The notes beneath the pieces were generated by a model that saw only the letters and a list, made by a program, of their open reading frames with translations, was not told the origin of the DNA and did no database searches. The position numbers and the translations under genes were made by a program. Shown here one piece after another: positions 17,595-26,283 of a stretch of DNA of 64,000 bases. Source of the stretch: CALOFP01 sp942492635 (GTDB lineage: Bacteria; UBP6; UBA1177; CALOFP01). The stretch covers positions 930,001 to 994,000 of the forward strand of contig CALOFP010000001.1 of the NCBI GenBank assembly GCA_942492635.1. The letters are read 5' to 3'. How positions within the stretch are numbered: the first letter of the stretch is position 1; each line of letters begins with the position of its first letter.

Positions 17595-18509
17595 TCAATC
17601 CAACCCGAAAAGCGCCCGGAAAAGGCCCATATTCTCACCTTTCTTTTTTACGATGAGAATGGGTACTTCGGTGTTCCAGATTGCATTTTCAACCGTACTT
17701 CCGAGAAGTATCACAGCGGCGTCGGTTTTTCCTTTAGATCCCATCACTACAAAATCGGGCTCTACATCCCTCATGACGATATCAAGTCCGTCGGTGGGAT
17801 CGTCGTTGAGCCGGAATACGGGATTGACCATTACTCCTGCGGTGTCACACTCTTCGATAAATTCGTCGAAGGCCTCTACGGAGTTGTCGTGCATGATTTC
17901 GGCGAACTGCTCGTAGGTTTTGCCTATCTTGTGATATCCGGATGGAACTCTGTAGATGTGGGCAGCCCTGATTTCATCCAGTTTCAGCTTAGTGGCCATG
18001 TGTACAGCCTCTTCTATAGCCTCCCTGGAGTAGTCGGAAAAATCTACCGGCACAAGGATGTTTTTAACACTGGGTTCGCATTCATCCGGCACAAGCAGAA
18101 CCGAACAGGTTGTCTTGCTGGTAATGTTTTCAACGATTCTTCTGTGGGAAACCGCTTTGACCCTGCGTCCGAGAACCAGAAGATCGATCTCCTGCTCTTT
18201 GATGGTTTTCACCATTTCGTCCACAACGTTTCCGGTTTTAAGAAGAAATTCCATCTCGGTTTTTGACGAAACATCGATATTCTCTTTAACCGTATCGTAC
18301 ATCCTCTTTTTTTCAAACCCGGCTCCCCGTTTCATGGCCTCGTCAAAAGCGCCTTTCATTCCACGAGGAATGTCATCTGTTACAAGCACGTGGACAAAGG
18401 TGATTTTATCCACATCCATAATGCGGCTTATAAAACCGGCGTACTTGATGATGTCGATGTCGTTTGGCAGAAAATTGAGTCCAACCAGGATTTTTCTGTA
18501 CTTGAGCAT
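17595..18509 (-). CDS. tandem-domain universal stress protein (UspA family)
   Basis: A 304-residue protein of two Usp domains (about 1-150 and 155-300), probably cytoplasmic. The second domain carries the ATP-binding loop GSKGKTDAAVILLGST, matching G-x2-G-x9-G-(S/T); the first has a less complete version (LGRRVKAVSHRRIVENI). ATP-binding Usps act in stress tolerance, but the exact role is unknown. The start at 18509 has GGAGG 5 bases upstream (18515-18519) and the protein begins MLKYRKILVG, the usual opening strand; the longer in-frame start at 18569 would overlap the promoter. Confidence 0.9.
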   Translation of the reverse strand: MLKYRKILVGLNFLPNDIDIIKYAGFISRIMDVDKITFVHVLVTDDIPRGMKGAFDEAMKRGAGFEKKRMYDTVKENIDVSSKTEMEFLLKTGNVVDEMVKTIKEQEIDLLVLGRRVKAVSHRRIVENITSKTTCSVLLVPDECEPSVKNILVPVDFSDYSREAIEEAVHMATKLKLDEIRAAHIYRVPSGYHKIGKTYEQFAEIMHDNSVEAFDEFIEECDTAGVMVNPVFRLNDDPTDGLDIVMRDVEPDFVVMGSKGKTDAAVILLGSTVENAIWNTEVPILIVKKKGENMGLFRALFGLD

Positions 18510-18540
18510 ATCGGCCTCCTTTTGATGTGGTTCTACTAAA

Positions 18541-18569
18541 ATAATAGCCGATCGACGGACCAGTCTCAA
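18541..18569 (-). promoter_or_regulatory. promoter of the universal stress protein gene
   Basis: TTGAGA (18569-18564), 17 bases, TATTAT (18546-18541) on the minus strand, about 30 bases before the start. Confidence 0.72.
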
Positions 18570-18760
18570 CTTTTCTTTTACAATTCAAACAAATTTTTGA
18601 TTTTAAAAGTATAATTTTTTTAACATCAAAATTAATAATGTTAATAAAAGCACACTCAGCCGCCCGTTTAAGAGTATGAATCTCCTCTTTGTTTGGAAAA
18701 TCAGCGGTATTCAATTGCAGGTTTGAAAACGGAAAATAAATGACCTTTTCAACGAAGCCA

Positions 18761-18796
18761 TAAAGAAAGCCCCCGAGACCTTGAGGGCTCGGGGGC
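18761..18796 (-). terminator. rho-independent terminator of the cyclophilin gene
   Basis: Perfect 9-base arms GCCCCCGAG/CTCGGGGGC (18788-18796 and 18769-18777) followed on the minus strand by TTTCTTTA. It lies 27 bases beyond the cyclophilin stop codon. Confidence 0.85.
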
Positions 18797-18823
18797 ATGC
18801 AGAGAGAAAGTTGAAAACGACTA

Positions 18824-19315
18824 TCAGTCTTCCAGCATATATGCCTTCTCTATCTTGATTGTCTCAACAGGAACATCGTCGAACCATTTAACGGTCTTTG
18901 TGTCGACTGCAGTTATTGCATCCACAACATCCTCACCTTCGAGAACCTTTCCGAATGCTGCATACTGTCCGTCAAGGGATGGACATGGTGCGTTGCAGAT
19001 GAAGAACTGGCTTGTAGCGCTGTTGGGATCCTGAGTTCTTGCCATACTGATGGCATACTTCTCATGTTTCACGTTGGGTGAGATCTCAAGCTTGATGGGA
19101 TCGAAAATTTCCTGCTTCTGGATCATTCCGGGCATGAACCCGCCGCCCTGGATAACGAATCCCTTGATAACGCGGTGGAATATCAACTTGTTGAAGTATC
19201 CAGCCTCGATGTACTTGATAAAATTCTCGGTTGAGATCGGCATCTCCTCACCGTAGAAACCCATTACGATATCGCCTTTAGTTGTTTCAAATTTTGCTTT
19301 TGCTGTGATTTTCAT
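18824..19315 (-). CDS. cyclophilin-type peptidyl-prolyl cis-trans isomerase
   Basis: A 163-residue cytoplasmic cyclophilin (no signal peptide) that speeds proline isomerisation during folding. The active-site block FHRVIKGFVIQGG (catalytic Arg, Phe, Gln) and the substrate pocket ATSQFFICNAPCPSLDGQYAAFGKV are intact. GGAG lies 8 bases before the ATG. It has its own promoter and terminator, so it is a single-gene unit. Confidence 0.95.
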   Translation of the reverse strand: MKITAKAKFETTKGDIVMGFYGEEMPISTENFIKYIEAGYFNKLIFHRVIKGFVIQGGGFMPGMIQKQEIFDPIKLEISPNVKHEKYAISMARTQDPNSATSQFFICNAPCPSLDGQYAAFGKVLEGEDVVDAITAVDTKTVKWFDDVPVETIKIEKAYMLED

Positions 19316-19346
19316 GAACTGCTCCGTCAGTTGTTAAAAGCACGTT

Positions 19347-19375
19347 ATAATACATTCTTTTGATAAAAAACTCAA
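19347..19375 (-). promoter_or_regulatory. promoter of the cyclophilin gene
   Basis: TTGAGT (19375-19370), 17 bases, TATTAT (19352-19347), 31 bases before the ATG. Confidence 0.72.
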
Positions 19376-19601
19376 GTTCAGAAAGCAAAGATTACCTCAG
19401 AATAGCCTGAAAAAACTGTTGAACTCATCTTCACATGCGGCTCTGTCTCTTTTCTTCTCAGCATCCGTCAAGAATCATGGGAGGATAGCCCGATATCGGC
19501 AGATGTTTCATCTTTCATTTTTCTTCTGTGCACAACGTCAGGCTCGAACGGATTAGGTTTTAAACATTCTTCACTAGAATTTGTTTTACTTTTAGTTTTT
19601 T

Positions 19602-19630
19602 TTGACTCCCTCTATCGACAAACATATAAT
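19602..19630 (+). promoter_or_regulatory. promoter of the Rossmann/chemotaxis-domain gene
   Basis: TTGACT (19602-19607), 17 bases, TATAAT (19625-19630), 36 bases before the ATG at 19667. Confidence 0.8.
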
Positions 19631-19666
19631 TTTGAAGAAATAGTTATTAATGATTGGAGAAAAAAA

Positions 19667-20290
19667 ATGAAAGATCTTTTAAAAATCGCAATCGTTGGAG
19701 CCGGAAACGGCGGCCTGAATCTTACCCGCTTCTTCCACTCAATGGACAACGTCGAGCTTCACCTGTTCGATCGCAACAACAGTGCTCCAGGCATGGTCTT
19801 CGCCAGAGAGAAGGGAATCCCTACAAGTTCCAGTTTCGCCGCCATGAGAAACTGGCAAAACGGAATTGTTTTCGAAGCAACCGGAATCGATGACGTCTAC
19901 GAGGAGCTAAAAGGGCTCGTTTCCGAAAATGTCGTTGTGATAAAATCTGAAATTTCCAGCATTTTCTTCACCATCATCAAATCGATAATAAATGAAATCA
20001 TAGAGCTTCTCGACCAGAATGCAGACAAGAGCAACAAGGCGATAAACACTTTCGCCCACTCTTTCAAGAGCATTCTAAAGAACATCGACATACTCGCCAT
20101 CAACGCATCCATCGAGGCGGCACGTGCGGGTACAGCCGGAAAGGGGTTTGCCGTGGTTGCCAACTCCATCAAGGATCTCGTTAGCGAAAGCAGAACTCAC
20201 ATGGACAGTCTGGAAAAGATCAAATCCACAATGGAAGAACAGAAAAAGGTGCTCGCCGTTCGGAAAGAGGCGATGATTACGGAAGAATAG
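19667..20290 (+). CDS. Rossmann-fold domain fused to a chemoreceptor signalling tip
   Basis: A 207-residue soluble protein with an unusual build. Residues 1-90 look like an NAD(P)-binding Rossmann half-domain: KIAIVGAGNGGLNLTRFF has the GxGxxG loop and ELHLFDRN ends the second strand with an Asp. Residues 110-205 form a helical hairpin with the conserved tip of methyl-accepting chemotaxis proteins, ILAINASIEAARAGTAGKGFAVVA, the site that contacts CheW/CheA. There is no membrane helix and the signalling helices are short. A reasonable inference is a cytoplasmic receptor that reports nucleotide or redox state to a chemosensory array. No che genes are nearby. It has its own strong promoter. Confidence 0.82.
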   Translation: MKDLLKIAIVGAGNGGLNLTRFFHSMDNVELHLFDRNNSAPGMVFAREKGIPTSSSFAAMRNWQNGIVFEATGIDDVYEELKGLVSENVVVIKSEISSIFFTIIKSIINEIIELLDQNADKSNKAINTFAHSFKSILKNIDILAINASIEAARAGTAGKGFAVVANSIKDLVSESRTHMDSLEKIKSTMEEQKKVLAVRKEAMITEE

Positions 20291-20442
20291 CCGGATGATT
20301 TTATACCGGTCATGCGGATTTCGAGACAATCGGCAAAATATCCTTAAAAGTCCTGCCCTCTATTCCTAAAATTTCATTGATTTTTCGCCTCCGTTGCAGT
20401 AAGTAGATACCGGCTTTTAGTAATTTTTATCTGGAGATACAA

Positions 20443-21441
20443 ATGAATCTTATTGAACGTTTGAAAGAGAAGGCCAGAAAGGTCGGTAAAAGGGTTGTTC
20501 TTCCCGAGGGTACTGAGGAGAGAACTGTAAAGGCTGCTTCCATCATCGCGGAAGAGAAGCTTGCGACAGCTATTCTTCTTGGAAACAAGGAAGAAATTGC
20601 AAAGGTTGCGGCAAAGGTTGACGCAAATCTCGATGGTGTTGAGATCATCGACCCTGTAACATCTGAAAAACTCCAGAGCTATGCTGAAAGCTTCTACGAA
20701 CTTAGAAAGCACAAAGGCGTCACAATGGAAAAAGCCGTTGAAACCATGAAGGATGTCGTCTACTACGGCACCATGATGGTTCACCTCGGCGATGCTGACG
20801 GACTGGTATCCGGAGCGGAACACTCGACAGGCGACACAATCCGCCCGGCGCTTCAGATCATCAAGACAAAACCGGGAATCAATACTGTTTCCAGCTCCTT
20901 CGTAATGATCGTTCCCAACTGCACACTCGGCGAAAACGGCATGCTCATCTTCGGAGACTGCGCCGTAAATCCCAATCCTAATGCTGAACAGCTTGCTGAA
21001 ATTGCAATATCTTCAGCTGAAACCGGAAGAGTTCTCTGCGATATCGAGCCGAGAGTTGCAATGCTCTCCTTCTCCACCTACGGAAGTGCAAAACATGAAC
21101 TTGTAGACAAGGTTAAGGAAGCTACAAAGATTGCCCAGGAAAAGGCTCCCGAACTGAAACTTGACGGTGAACTCCAGGCGGACGCTGCAATTATTGAAGC
21201 TATAGGCAAACAGAAGGCTCCCAACAGCGAAATAGCAGGAAAGGCAAACGTTCTCATATTTCCCGATCTCCAGAGCGGAAACATCGGATACAAGCTTGTT
21301 CAGCGTCTTGCCGGCGCAGAGGCTGTAGGTCCTTTCCTCCAGGGAATGAACAAACCGGTGAACGATCTCTCCAGAGGATGCAGTATCGAAGATATCGTTA
21401 ACGTTACCGCAATCACCGCGGTTCAGGCAGCTGGAAACTAA
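20443..21441 (+). CDS. pta: phosphate acetyltransferase
   Basis: A 332-residue short-form Pta, converting acetyl-CoA and phosphate to acetyl phosphate and CoA; with acetate kinase this gives ATP from acetyl-CoA in fermentation, or runs backwards for acetate use. It shows RVVLPEGTEERTVKAA near the start, DGLVSGAEHSTGDTIRPALQII and the C-terminal NVLIFPDLQSGNIGYKLVQRLAGAEAVGPFLQG. The long-form N-terminal DRTGG-type domain is absent. No ackA is adjacent. Its stop overlaps the convergent stop of the next gene by 4 bases. Confidence 0.95.
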   Translation: MNLIERLKEKARKVGKRVVLPEGTEERTVKAASIIAEEKLATAILLGNKEEIAKVAAKVDANLDGVEIIDPVTSEKLQSYAESFYELRKHKGVTMEKAVETMKDVVYYGTMMVHLGDADGLVSGAEHSTGDTIRPALQIIKTKPGINTVSSSFVMIVPNCTLGENGMLIFGDCAVNPNPNAEQLAEIAISSAETGRVLCDIEPRVAMLSFSTYGSAKHELVDKVKEATKIAQEKAPELKLDGELQADAAIIEAIGKQKAPNSEIAGKANVLIFPDLQSGNIGYKLVQRLAGAEAVGPFLQGMNKPVNDLSRGCSIEDIVNVTAITAVQAAGN

Positions 21442-23030
21442 TTTTCCATCGATCTGATTTTTCTTCTTAACTCATCCTTCACTTTATTTTTCGAAAATCC
21501 CCTATCATCTGATCTTCTGTAAATCACCATATTCGCCTGTCCCGGACATCTGCATATCGTGTACTCCTTCGGAGACATCCGCATACTTTTCACATCCCTG
21601 AATTCCCGGGCCATTCTCCGGAATCTTCTCCGCTTTTCTATCCAGCTAGGAAAAGCCACAAGCCAATCCGCCTCTTTCACAAGCTTTTCGACTGAGCTTT
21701 TGCGGAAAGCGATCTCCCGGTTGTTGAGTCCCATTATGTCGATTGTCTTCCGCCCGCCGATATACTTTATCGCTCCGGCATCATTGACGGCGACCACACT
21801 GTCTTCGGTTGTATATTTCTTAATCCAGAGACCGGAACGCTCGTTGATGAGGTAGATTGATCTTCCGTCGCTAGCCAGTCTGCTGCGGCGTTCTGTAAAA
21901 TTCTCAACGGCACCTGAAAAGGAGATGACGGAAATAAGGAGAATCAGAGTAAAGGCAGAACCCCTTTCGAAAGAAGAGAGCCGTCTGTCTGCGAAGATCG
22001 TTATGAGAAGTGCCGTCCCGCAAAGAAGTGAAGCACTCAGGATAATTGCGGGTTCATCCATCCAGCGTGTCCAGTAGTAACCGGAAAGCAGAACCCGTCT
22101 CGTCGCGACAACACCCGCACCGTAAATTAATGGTGCGACAAGGAGGTAGAAGATCGGCACAACTGCTTTTTTCCAATCCGAATCCCAAACTTTTCGAAGA
22201 AAAACCAGTATCGGAATAGGGATCAGATAACCGGCCAAAAGGGCAGCAAAATTAAGATGCTGATAAAGGATTTTAATATTTTCCAAACTTACGCTGAAAG
22301 ATCCCGATTTCACATAAAAGGTGTTTGGCAGGGGACGTCCCGAAACAGAAAAACAGAACAGCACCCACAAAATCATCGGAATTGAGAGGCAAAGTAGAGC
22401 TGAAACCGTACTCTTCAACCACTTATCCCTGCCAAAAAATTCAAGGATCAGAATGGAGGCATAAAGTGGAAAAACTATGAGTGCTTCCGGCCTCGTCACT
22501 GCTGTGAGTCCCATTAAAAGCGACGCTATTCGATACTTCTTCTCCTGAAAAAACATAAATGAGAGAAACCAGAGGGCAATAAGAAGCTGACTCTCCATCC
22601 CGGAAAGGAGAGAAAATATAAAACGGGGCTGAAGAGCAAAAAGTGATGTTGCAATCACCGCCGCAATTTGAGATTCGCAAACTTTTTTTAAAACATTGAA
22701 GATGGTGAGGACTGTCACGATCCCTACAGCAATCCCCAGAACCTTGGTGGCGGGAACAATGGCAACCCCAAAACTCTCAAGCCAGTGAAGCGGTGCTGAA
22801 AATATTGCCCAAAGGGGACTTGTGGAACCGGCCTCCTGCACTCCGCTGTTGTATGCAAGACCGCCTCCGAAAGCGAACGATTTTGAATAGACTCTGTGTA
22901 TCCAGGCATCGTCCAGTGGAAAGTGGAAAAATGAAAAACGATTTTTTATGAAGAGGACTACTCCGGTCAAAAGAAAAAAAACAGGTATAAAGGGAAGAAG
23001 GAGTTCCTTCTTTAAATTTTTGCATTCCAT
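21438..23030 (-). CDS. polytopic GT-C-like membrane protein
   Basis: A 530-residue inner-membrane protein with about ten or eleven hydrophobic helices, then a soluble C-terminal part (about 375-530). The first loop has HFPLDDAWIHRVYSKSFAFGGG, the acidic DD motif placed as in GT-C fold glycosyltransferases that use lipid-linked sugars (PMT/ArnT/GtrII-like). A role in adding sugars to envelope lipid or protein is likely but the substrate is unknown. GGAG lies 5 bases before the ATG. No other cell-wall sugar genes adjoin it. Confidence 0.75.
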   Translation of the reverse strand: MECKNLKKELLLPFIPVFFLLTGVVLFIKNRFSFFHFPLDDAWIHRVYSKSFAFGGGLAYNSGVQEAGSTSPLWAIFSAPLHWLESFGVAIVPATKVLGIAVGIVTVLTIFNVLKKVCESQIAAVIATSLFALQPRFIFSLLSGMESQLLIALWFLSFMFFQEKKYRIASLLMGLTAVTRPEALIVFPLYASILILEFFGRDKWLKSTVSALLCLSIPMILWVLFCFSVSGRPLPNTFYVKSGSFSVSLENIKILYQHLNFAALLAGYLIPIPILVFLRKVWDSDWKKAVVPIFYLLVAPLIYGAGVVATRRVLLSGYYWTRWMDEPAIILSASLLCGTALLITIFADRRLSSFERGSAFTLILLISVISFSGAVENFTERRSRLASDGRSIYLINERSGLWIKKYTTEDSVVAVNDAGAIKYIGGRKTIDIMGLNNREIAFRKSSVEKLVKEADWLVAFPSWIEKRRRFRRMAREFRDVKSMRMSPKEYTICRCPGQANMVIYRRSDDRGFSKNKVKDELRRKIRSMEN

Positions 23031-23190
23031 TTCAACTCCACCGGAACCCTGACGAAAAAGTATTCAACAATTTCACTCCGCTAATTTTAGTTGCATTTTC
23101 CATCAATTTTATCAACACATCTGCATCTTTTAGCATAGTTTTGCATAAACTTAAAAGAAAAAAGATAAATCTCACAACGAAAAACACAAT

Positions 23191-23988
23191 CTAGTATCGA
23201 AGAAGAAGTGAGAAGTGAATTCCATCGAATTTTGAATCCATGCTGTCTCCGTCCCACACAGATTTTGCCTTAACATACCTGTAGCCGAACTCCACACCCA
23301 GATAGTGGACCGGATACCCTCTCACGCCTGTATTGAACTGCAGATATTCGGCGGTGTCTCCAAGATAGATTCCGGAAACATCACAAAAAACGTTGGCATA
23401 TTTATAAATCGTCGTCTCAAAGGAGGCTCCCAGCGATGGAAAAGGAACAGGAATTGTCGGAGAACTGTCCTTTTCCGCCCTGTTTTTCGCCTTCATCTCG
23501 ATCGAGGTTATGAAAAGATCCAACTGAACAAGAGGCCCCAACTTTACGTTGACCTCTGAAAAATCGTGATCCAGAAGATGCCAAGCCCATGCAAGGGTCA
23601 CAAGATTCAGGTTGAAATCGGTCGCCACCCTGTCGCCCTGAACAAAGTTGGCGTCCTGAAACACCTTGCCTGAGTCAAGTGTTTTTGTAGCGGAGTTTGA
23701 GAGCGGAGTGTAGGCCAACACAAGCTTCTGACTGGGTGTGTTGTGCCACAGAAAATAGAAGGTGGGTTTGATCTTGTCGTCAAATCCCAGATCTTTCCTG
23801 TAGTCGATCTCTCCCGGGACACCAAGATCTCCATCCTCCGTCTCGAAGTTGAATGAACTCATCCACAGCCCTACACCAAGTTCGAAAGTAGCCCGCTTCG
23901 GCTCATACCACGTCCCTTCTTCCTCAGCAAAGACACAATTGTAAACAAAAAAGCAACCAAGCAGGATCGCAAAAATCATTCTCTTCAT
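23191..23988 (-). CDS. putative outer-membrane beta-barrel protein
   Basis: A 265-residue exported protein: signal peptide 1-21 (ends VFA-EEE), then alternating amphipathic strands throughout and a terminal aromatic residue (HFSLLLRY), as expected for barrels inserted by the Bam complex. Strand-like blocks include ATFELGVGLWMSSF, PTFYFLWHN and YLGVEFGYRYVKAK. No specific family is recognised; it may be a small pore or structural barrel. It lies alone between the GT-C-like and ArsC-like genes. Confidence 0.7.
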   Translation of the reverse strand: MKRMIFAILLGCFFVYNCVFAEEEGTWYEPKRATFELGVGLWMSSFNFETEDGDLGVPGEIDYRKDLGFDDKIKPTFYFLWHNTPSQKLVLAYTPLSNSATKTLDSGKVFQDANFVQGDRVATDFNLNLVTLAWAWHLLDHDFSEVNVKLGPLVQLDLFITSIEMKAKNRAEKDSSPTIPVPFPSLGASFETTIYKYANVFCDVSGIYLGDTAEYLQFNTGVRGYPVHYLGVEFGYRYVKAKSVWDGDSMDSKFDGIHFSLLLRY

Positions 23989-24034
23989 CTTTTTCGACCT
24001 CTGATAAAAATAAAAATGTCTATAATTTCGACAA

Positions 24035-24062
24035 ATTTTATCGCTTTTCAGATTTTTTGCAA
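24035..24062 (-). promoter_or_regulatory. candidate promoter of the beta-barrel gene
   Basis: TTGCAA (24062-24057), 16 bases, TAAAAT (24040-24035), about 46 bases before the ATG. Confidence 0.42.
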
Positions 24063-24159
24063 AGAATAATGACTTCGTTCGCTATATTTTCAACTGTTTA
24101 ATTTTTTGAAAGAAACCGGCTTTTAGAAAATTTTATCGATTGCATCGGAATAGAGAAAA

Positions 24160-24495
24160 TCAGTCGAGCCACTCTTTCCAGACATCCGGCTGGTAGCCGA
24201 GAGTCGCCTTCTGACCGTTGCGAACGATCGGTGTCTTGATCAGTTCCGGATATTCGAGAAGCTTCTCTTCAACGTCGTAGACGATGTACTCAAGCCCCTG
24301 CTTTTCATAGGTTTTCGATTTTGGATCAACCAGCTCTTCCATACGGATGCTGCGACAGACACTCTTAAGCTCTCCTCTGCTGAGCCCCTTTTCCAGAAGG
24401 TTGATGAAGTGAGCCTGGACTCTGCGTTCCTTGAAAAAACGTATTGCTTTTTGTGTTTCCTTGCACTTTTTTGTTCCGAAAATCTGAATCGCCAT
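24160..24495 (-). CDS. ArsC/Spx/YffB-family thioredoxin-fold protein
   Basis: A 111-residue protein of the ArsC-like family. It opens with IQIFGTKKCKETQKAIRFF, where one Cys sits at the end of the first strand, and has the conserved IKTPIVRNGQKATLGYQPDVW block with the cis-Pro and following Arg. There is a single N-terminal Cys rather than CxxC, as in YffB-type members, and the arsenate-reductase triple Arg set is not clear, so arsenate reduction should not be assumed. The start at 24495 has GGAGG 5 bases upstream; the in-frame ATG at 24510 overlaps that site. Confidence 0.85.
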   Translation of the reverse strand: MAIQIFGTKKCKETQKAIRFFKERRVQAHFINLLEKGLSRGELKSVCRSIRMEELVDPKSKTYEKQGLEYIVYDVEEKLLEYPELIKTPIVRNGQKATLGYQPDVWKEWLD

Positions 24496-24561
24496 AAAAA
24501 CCTCCGTCATTTTTCACTTAGAATATAGCATAAATATCCTACGAGCCCAGATTTTTCTTTC

Positions 24562-24589
24562 TTGCTTTAAAAGATAGATTTTGTACACT
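24562..24589 (+). promoter_or_regulatory. candidate promoter of the DUF2333-like gene
   Basis: TTGCTT (24562-24567), 16 bases, TACACT (24584-24589), 26 bases before the GTG start. Confidence 0.5.
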
Positions 24590-24615
24590 TTTACAAACCT
24601 TTAAAGGAGGATAAC

Positions 24616-25728
24616 GTGACAGAAAATAAAAAAGATATAAAAGAAGAAATAAAGGAAGAAGAAAGCATCATTGATCAGATTGAAGAAGATGTTGCAGAAG
24701 ATATGAACAATTCAGGGAAGAAACGGCTTGGAACCGGATTGGCCCTGAAGGCGGTTTTCACCGTAATCCTTAGACTCTTCTCCGGACTATGGAAAGGATT
24801 GTCTACTCTTTTCGAATTTCTTTTCCACCACTGGAAAGTCAGTTTTCCTGTTTTCTTCATTCTGCTCCCGATGATTTTTATTGCCCTATATCTCACCCTT
24901 GAGCAGACGGAATTCGACACAGTCGACGACACTCTTGAAGCAAAACTCAGCGAAACGGATATGAAAAACGAGGCATCAAAGGGCGTTACAATCAGTTTCT
25001 CGATAAGACATCAACTGGAAAGAGAGCTTGGCTCCTTTTTCGGATGGTCTGCAAATGATCTACTAATATCCCCCACCGCATGGCTGGACAACAGGGCGAA
25101 CAGGGAGAGCGGTGTTATCTTCTCCACAAAACTACTCACAAACTTCTTCTCGACCAAAATTGCAAAGTTCGGAAAAGGCGAGGAGGAACACAAATCGCTC
25201 AAACTGGCAAGAGATACCTACTTTGTGTTTCAGCCGAATAAATTCTGGTTCCCTTCATCCGAATCCCAGTACAAAAAGGGCATAAAGCTGATGGAAAAAT
25301 ACGATCAGGATCTTCTCGCAGGAAACGCTACATACAATCTCAGGACCGACGACATATTCAACCTGCTCACATTTATCGTAAGCGAAGATTTTCTGGGAGA
25401 ACCGCTGGGAAGACTCAGTCAGAGCGGCGACAAACTGAGCTATTTTGAGATTGACGACCACATCTACTATGCGCAGGGAGTTATCCTTGTCGTTCGCGAC
25501 GTAATCCGCTCAATAGTCACCCTCTACCCCGAAATACTTGAAAAAGGCGGAAAAGAAAACATAGATGCGGCCCTGAAAGACATGGACAGCATCTGTTCGT
25601 TCAACCCGCTTGTCGTAATGCGCGGAAAACACGATTCCATGTTCCCCGATCACAGATCGAAAATTTCAAGGTATCTCTTCAGGCTCACCGAAAGGCTCAA
25701 AGACGTAGCCGAATCGATAAACAAGTAG
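24616..25728 (+). CDS. DUF2333-like single-pass membrane protein
   Basis: A 370-residue protein that starts at GTG with GGAGG at 24606-24610. An acidic coiled N-terminus (1-40) is cytoplasmic. One strong membrane helix follows (about 72-93) and the rest is probably periplasmic. The motif LISPTAWLDNRANRESGVIFST and the FNPLVVMRGKHDSMFPDHR end match, as far as memory allows, the proteobacterial DUF2333 family of unknown function. No catalytic residues can be named. It is a lone gene with its own promoter. Confidence 0.7.
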   Translation: MTENKKDIKEEIKEEESIIDQIEEDVAEDMNNSGKKRLGTGLALKAVFTVILRLFSGLWKGLSTLFEFLFHHWKVSFPVFFILLPMIFIALYLTLEQTEFDTVDDTLEAKLSETDMKNEASKGVTISFSIRHQLERELGSFFGWSANDLLISPTAWLDNRANRESGVIFSTKLLTNFFSTKIAKFGKGEEEHKSLKLARDTYFVFQPNKFWFPSSESQYKKGIKLMEKYDQDLLAGNATYNLRTDDIFNLLTFIVSEDFLGEPLGRLSQSGDKLSYFEIDDHIYYAQGVILVVRDVIRSIVTLYPEILEKGGKENIDAALKDMDSICSFNPLVVMRGKHDSMFPDHRSKISRYLFRLTERLKDVAESINK

Positions 25729-25758
25729 TTATTTTGACCTTCGTCCACTCCTGACACG

Positions 25759-26217
25759 TTACAACCGCTCCGTAAAACCACCTTCACTTTCAAAATCAAT
25801 CGCCAACCGCTCCACCTGACGGTCAAGCAGGTAGCAAGCCAGATTGAGCAGGGAAAGTGCGGCATTCGCCGCAAGGCAGAAAGAAGACAAAACGTTGGAC
25901 GAACACGGACTTTCACCGACCGGCACGGACGAACAATCCTTGTCTGTGCCATTGTCCATGAGCGTCCGTGTTTGTCTGTGTTCGTCCCGGCTCCTTTGAT
26001 GCTCCACCCTCACCCAATCACGCACCTCCGCCAAAGTTTTGCACCGCATCTTTTTAAACCGCACCAGCGCAGGATGCTCCGGTTCCAGCATTTCAAGCTC
26101 TCGCTGCCTCAGGAAATCTTCATAATCCAGCCGGAGCTCCTCCAAGCTGGCCCTTGCCACCTGTGTCAACCTGATTTCCGTCTTTTTGGAAGTCGCCGAA
26201 GCATGCGACCCCTCTTT
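25759..26217 (-). pseudogene. 5'-truncated four-helix-bundle suffix protein remnant
   Basis: Reading leftwards from about 26217 the frame gives KEGSHASATSKKTEIR and then VARASLEELRLDYEDFLRQR and LLDRQVERLAIDFE, the hallmark of four-helix-bundle suffix-domain proteins (relatives of the 23S rRNA intervening-sequence protein). The normal N-terminal helix before the EGS block is missing. Upstream codons are unrelated and run into a stop near 26273, and the first possible start (TTG at 26169) lies inside the conserved domain. It ends early at FTERL. A decayed copy is more likely than a functional short gene. Confidence 0.7.
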
Positions 26218-26283
26218 AAAATATCTATGATGTAAAGCTTGGCCCTCACTGTTTACTGCGAGATCGAACGGAAAATCTTAAGA

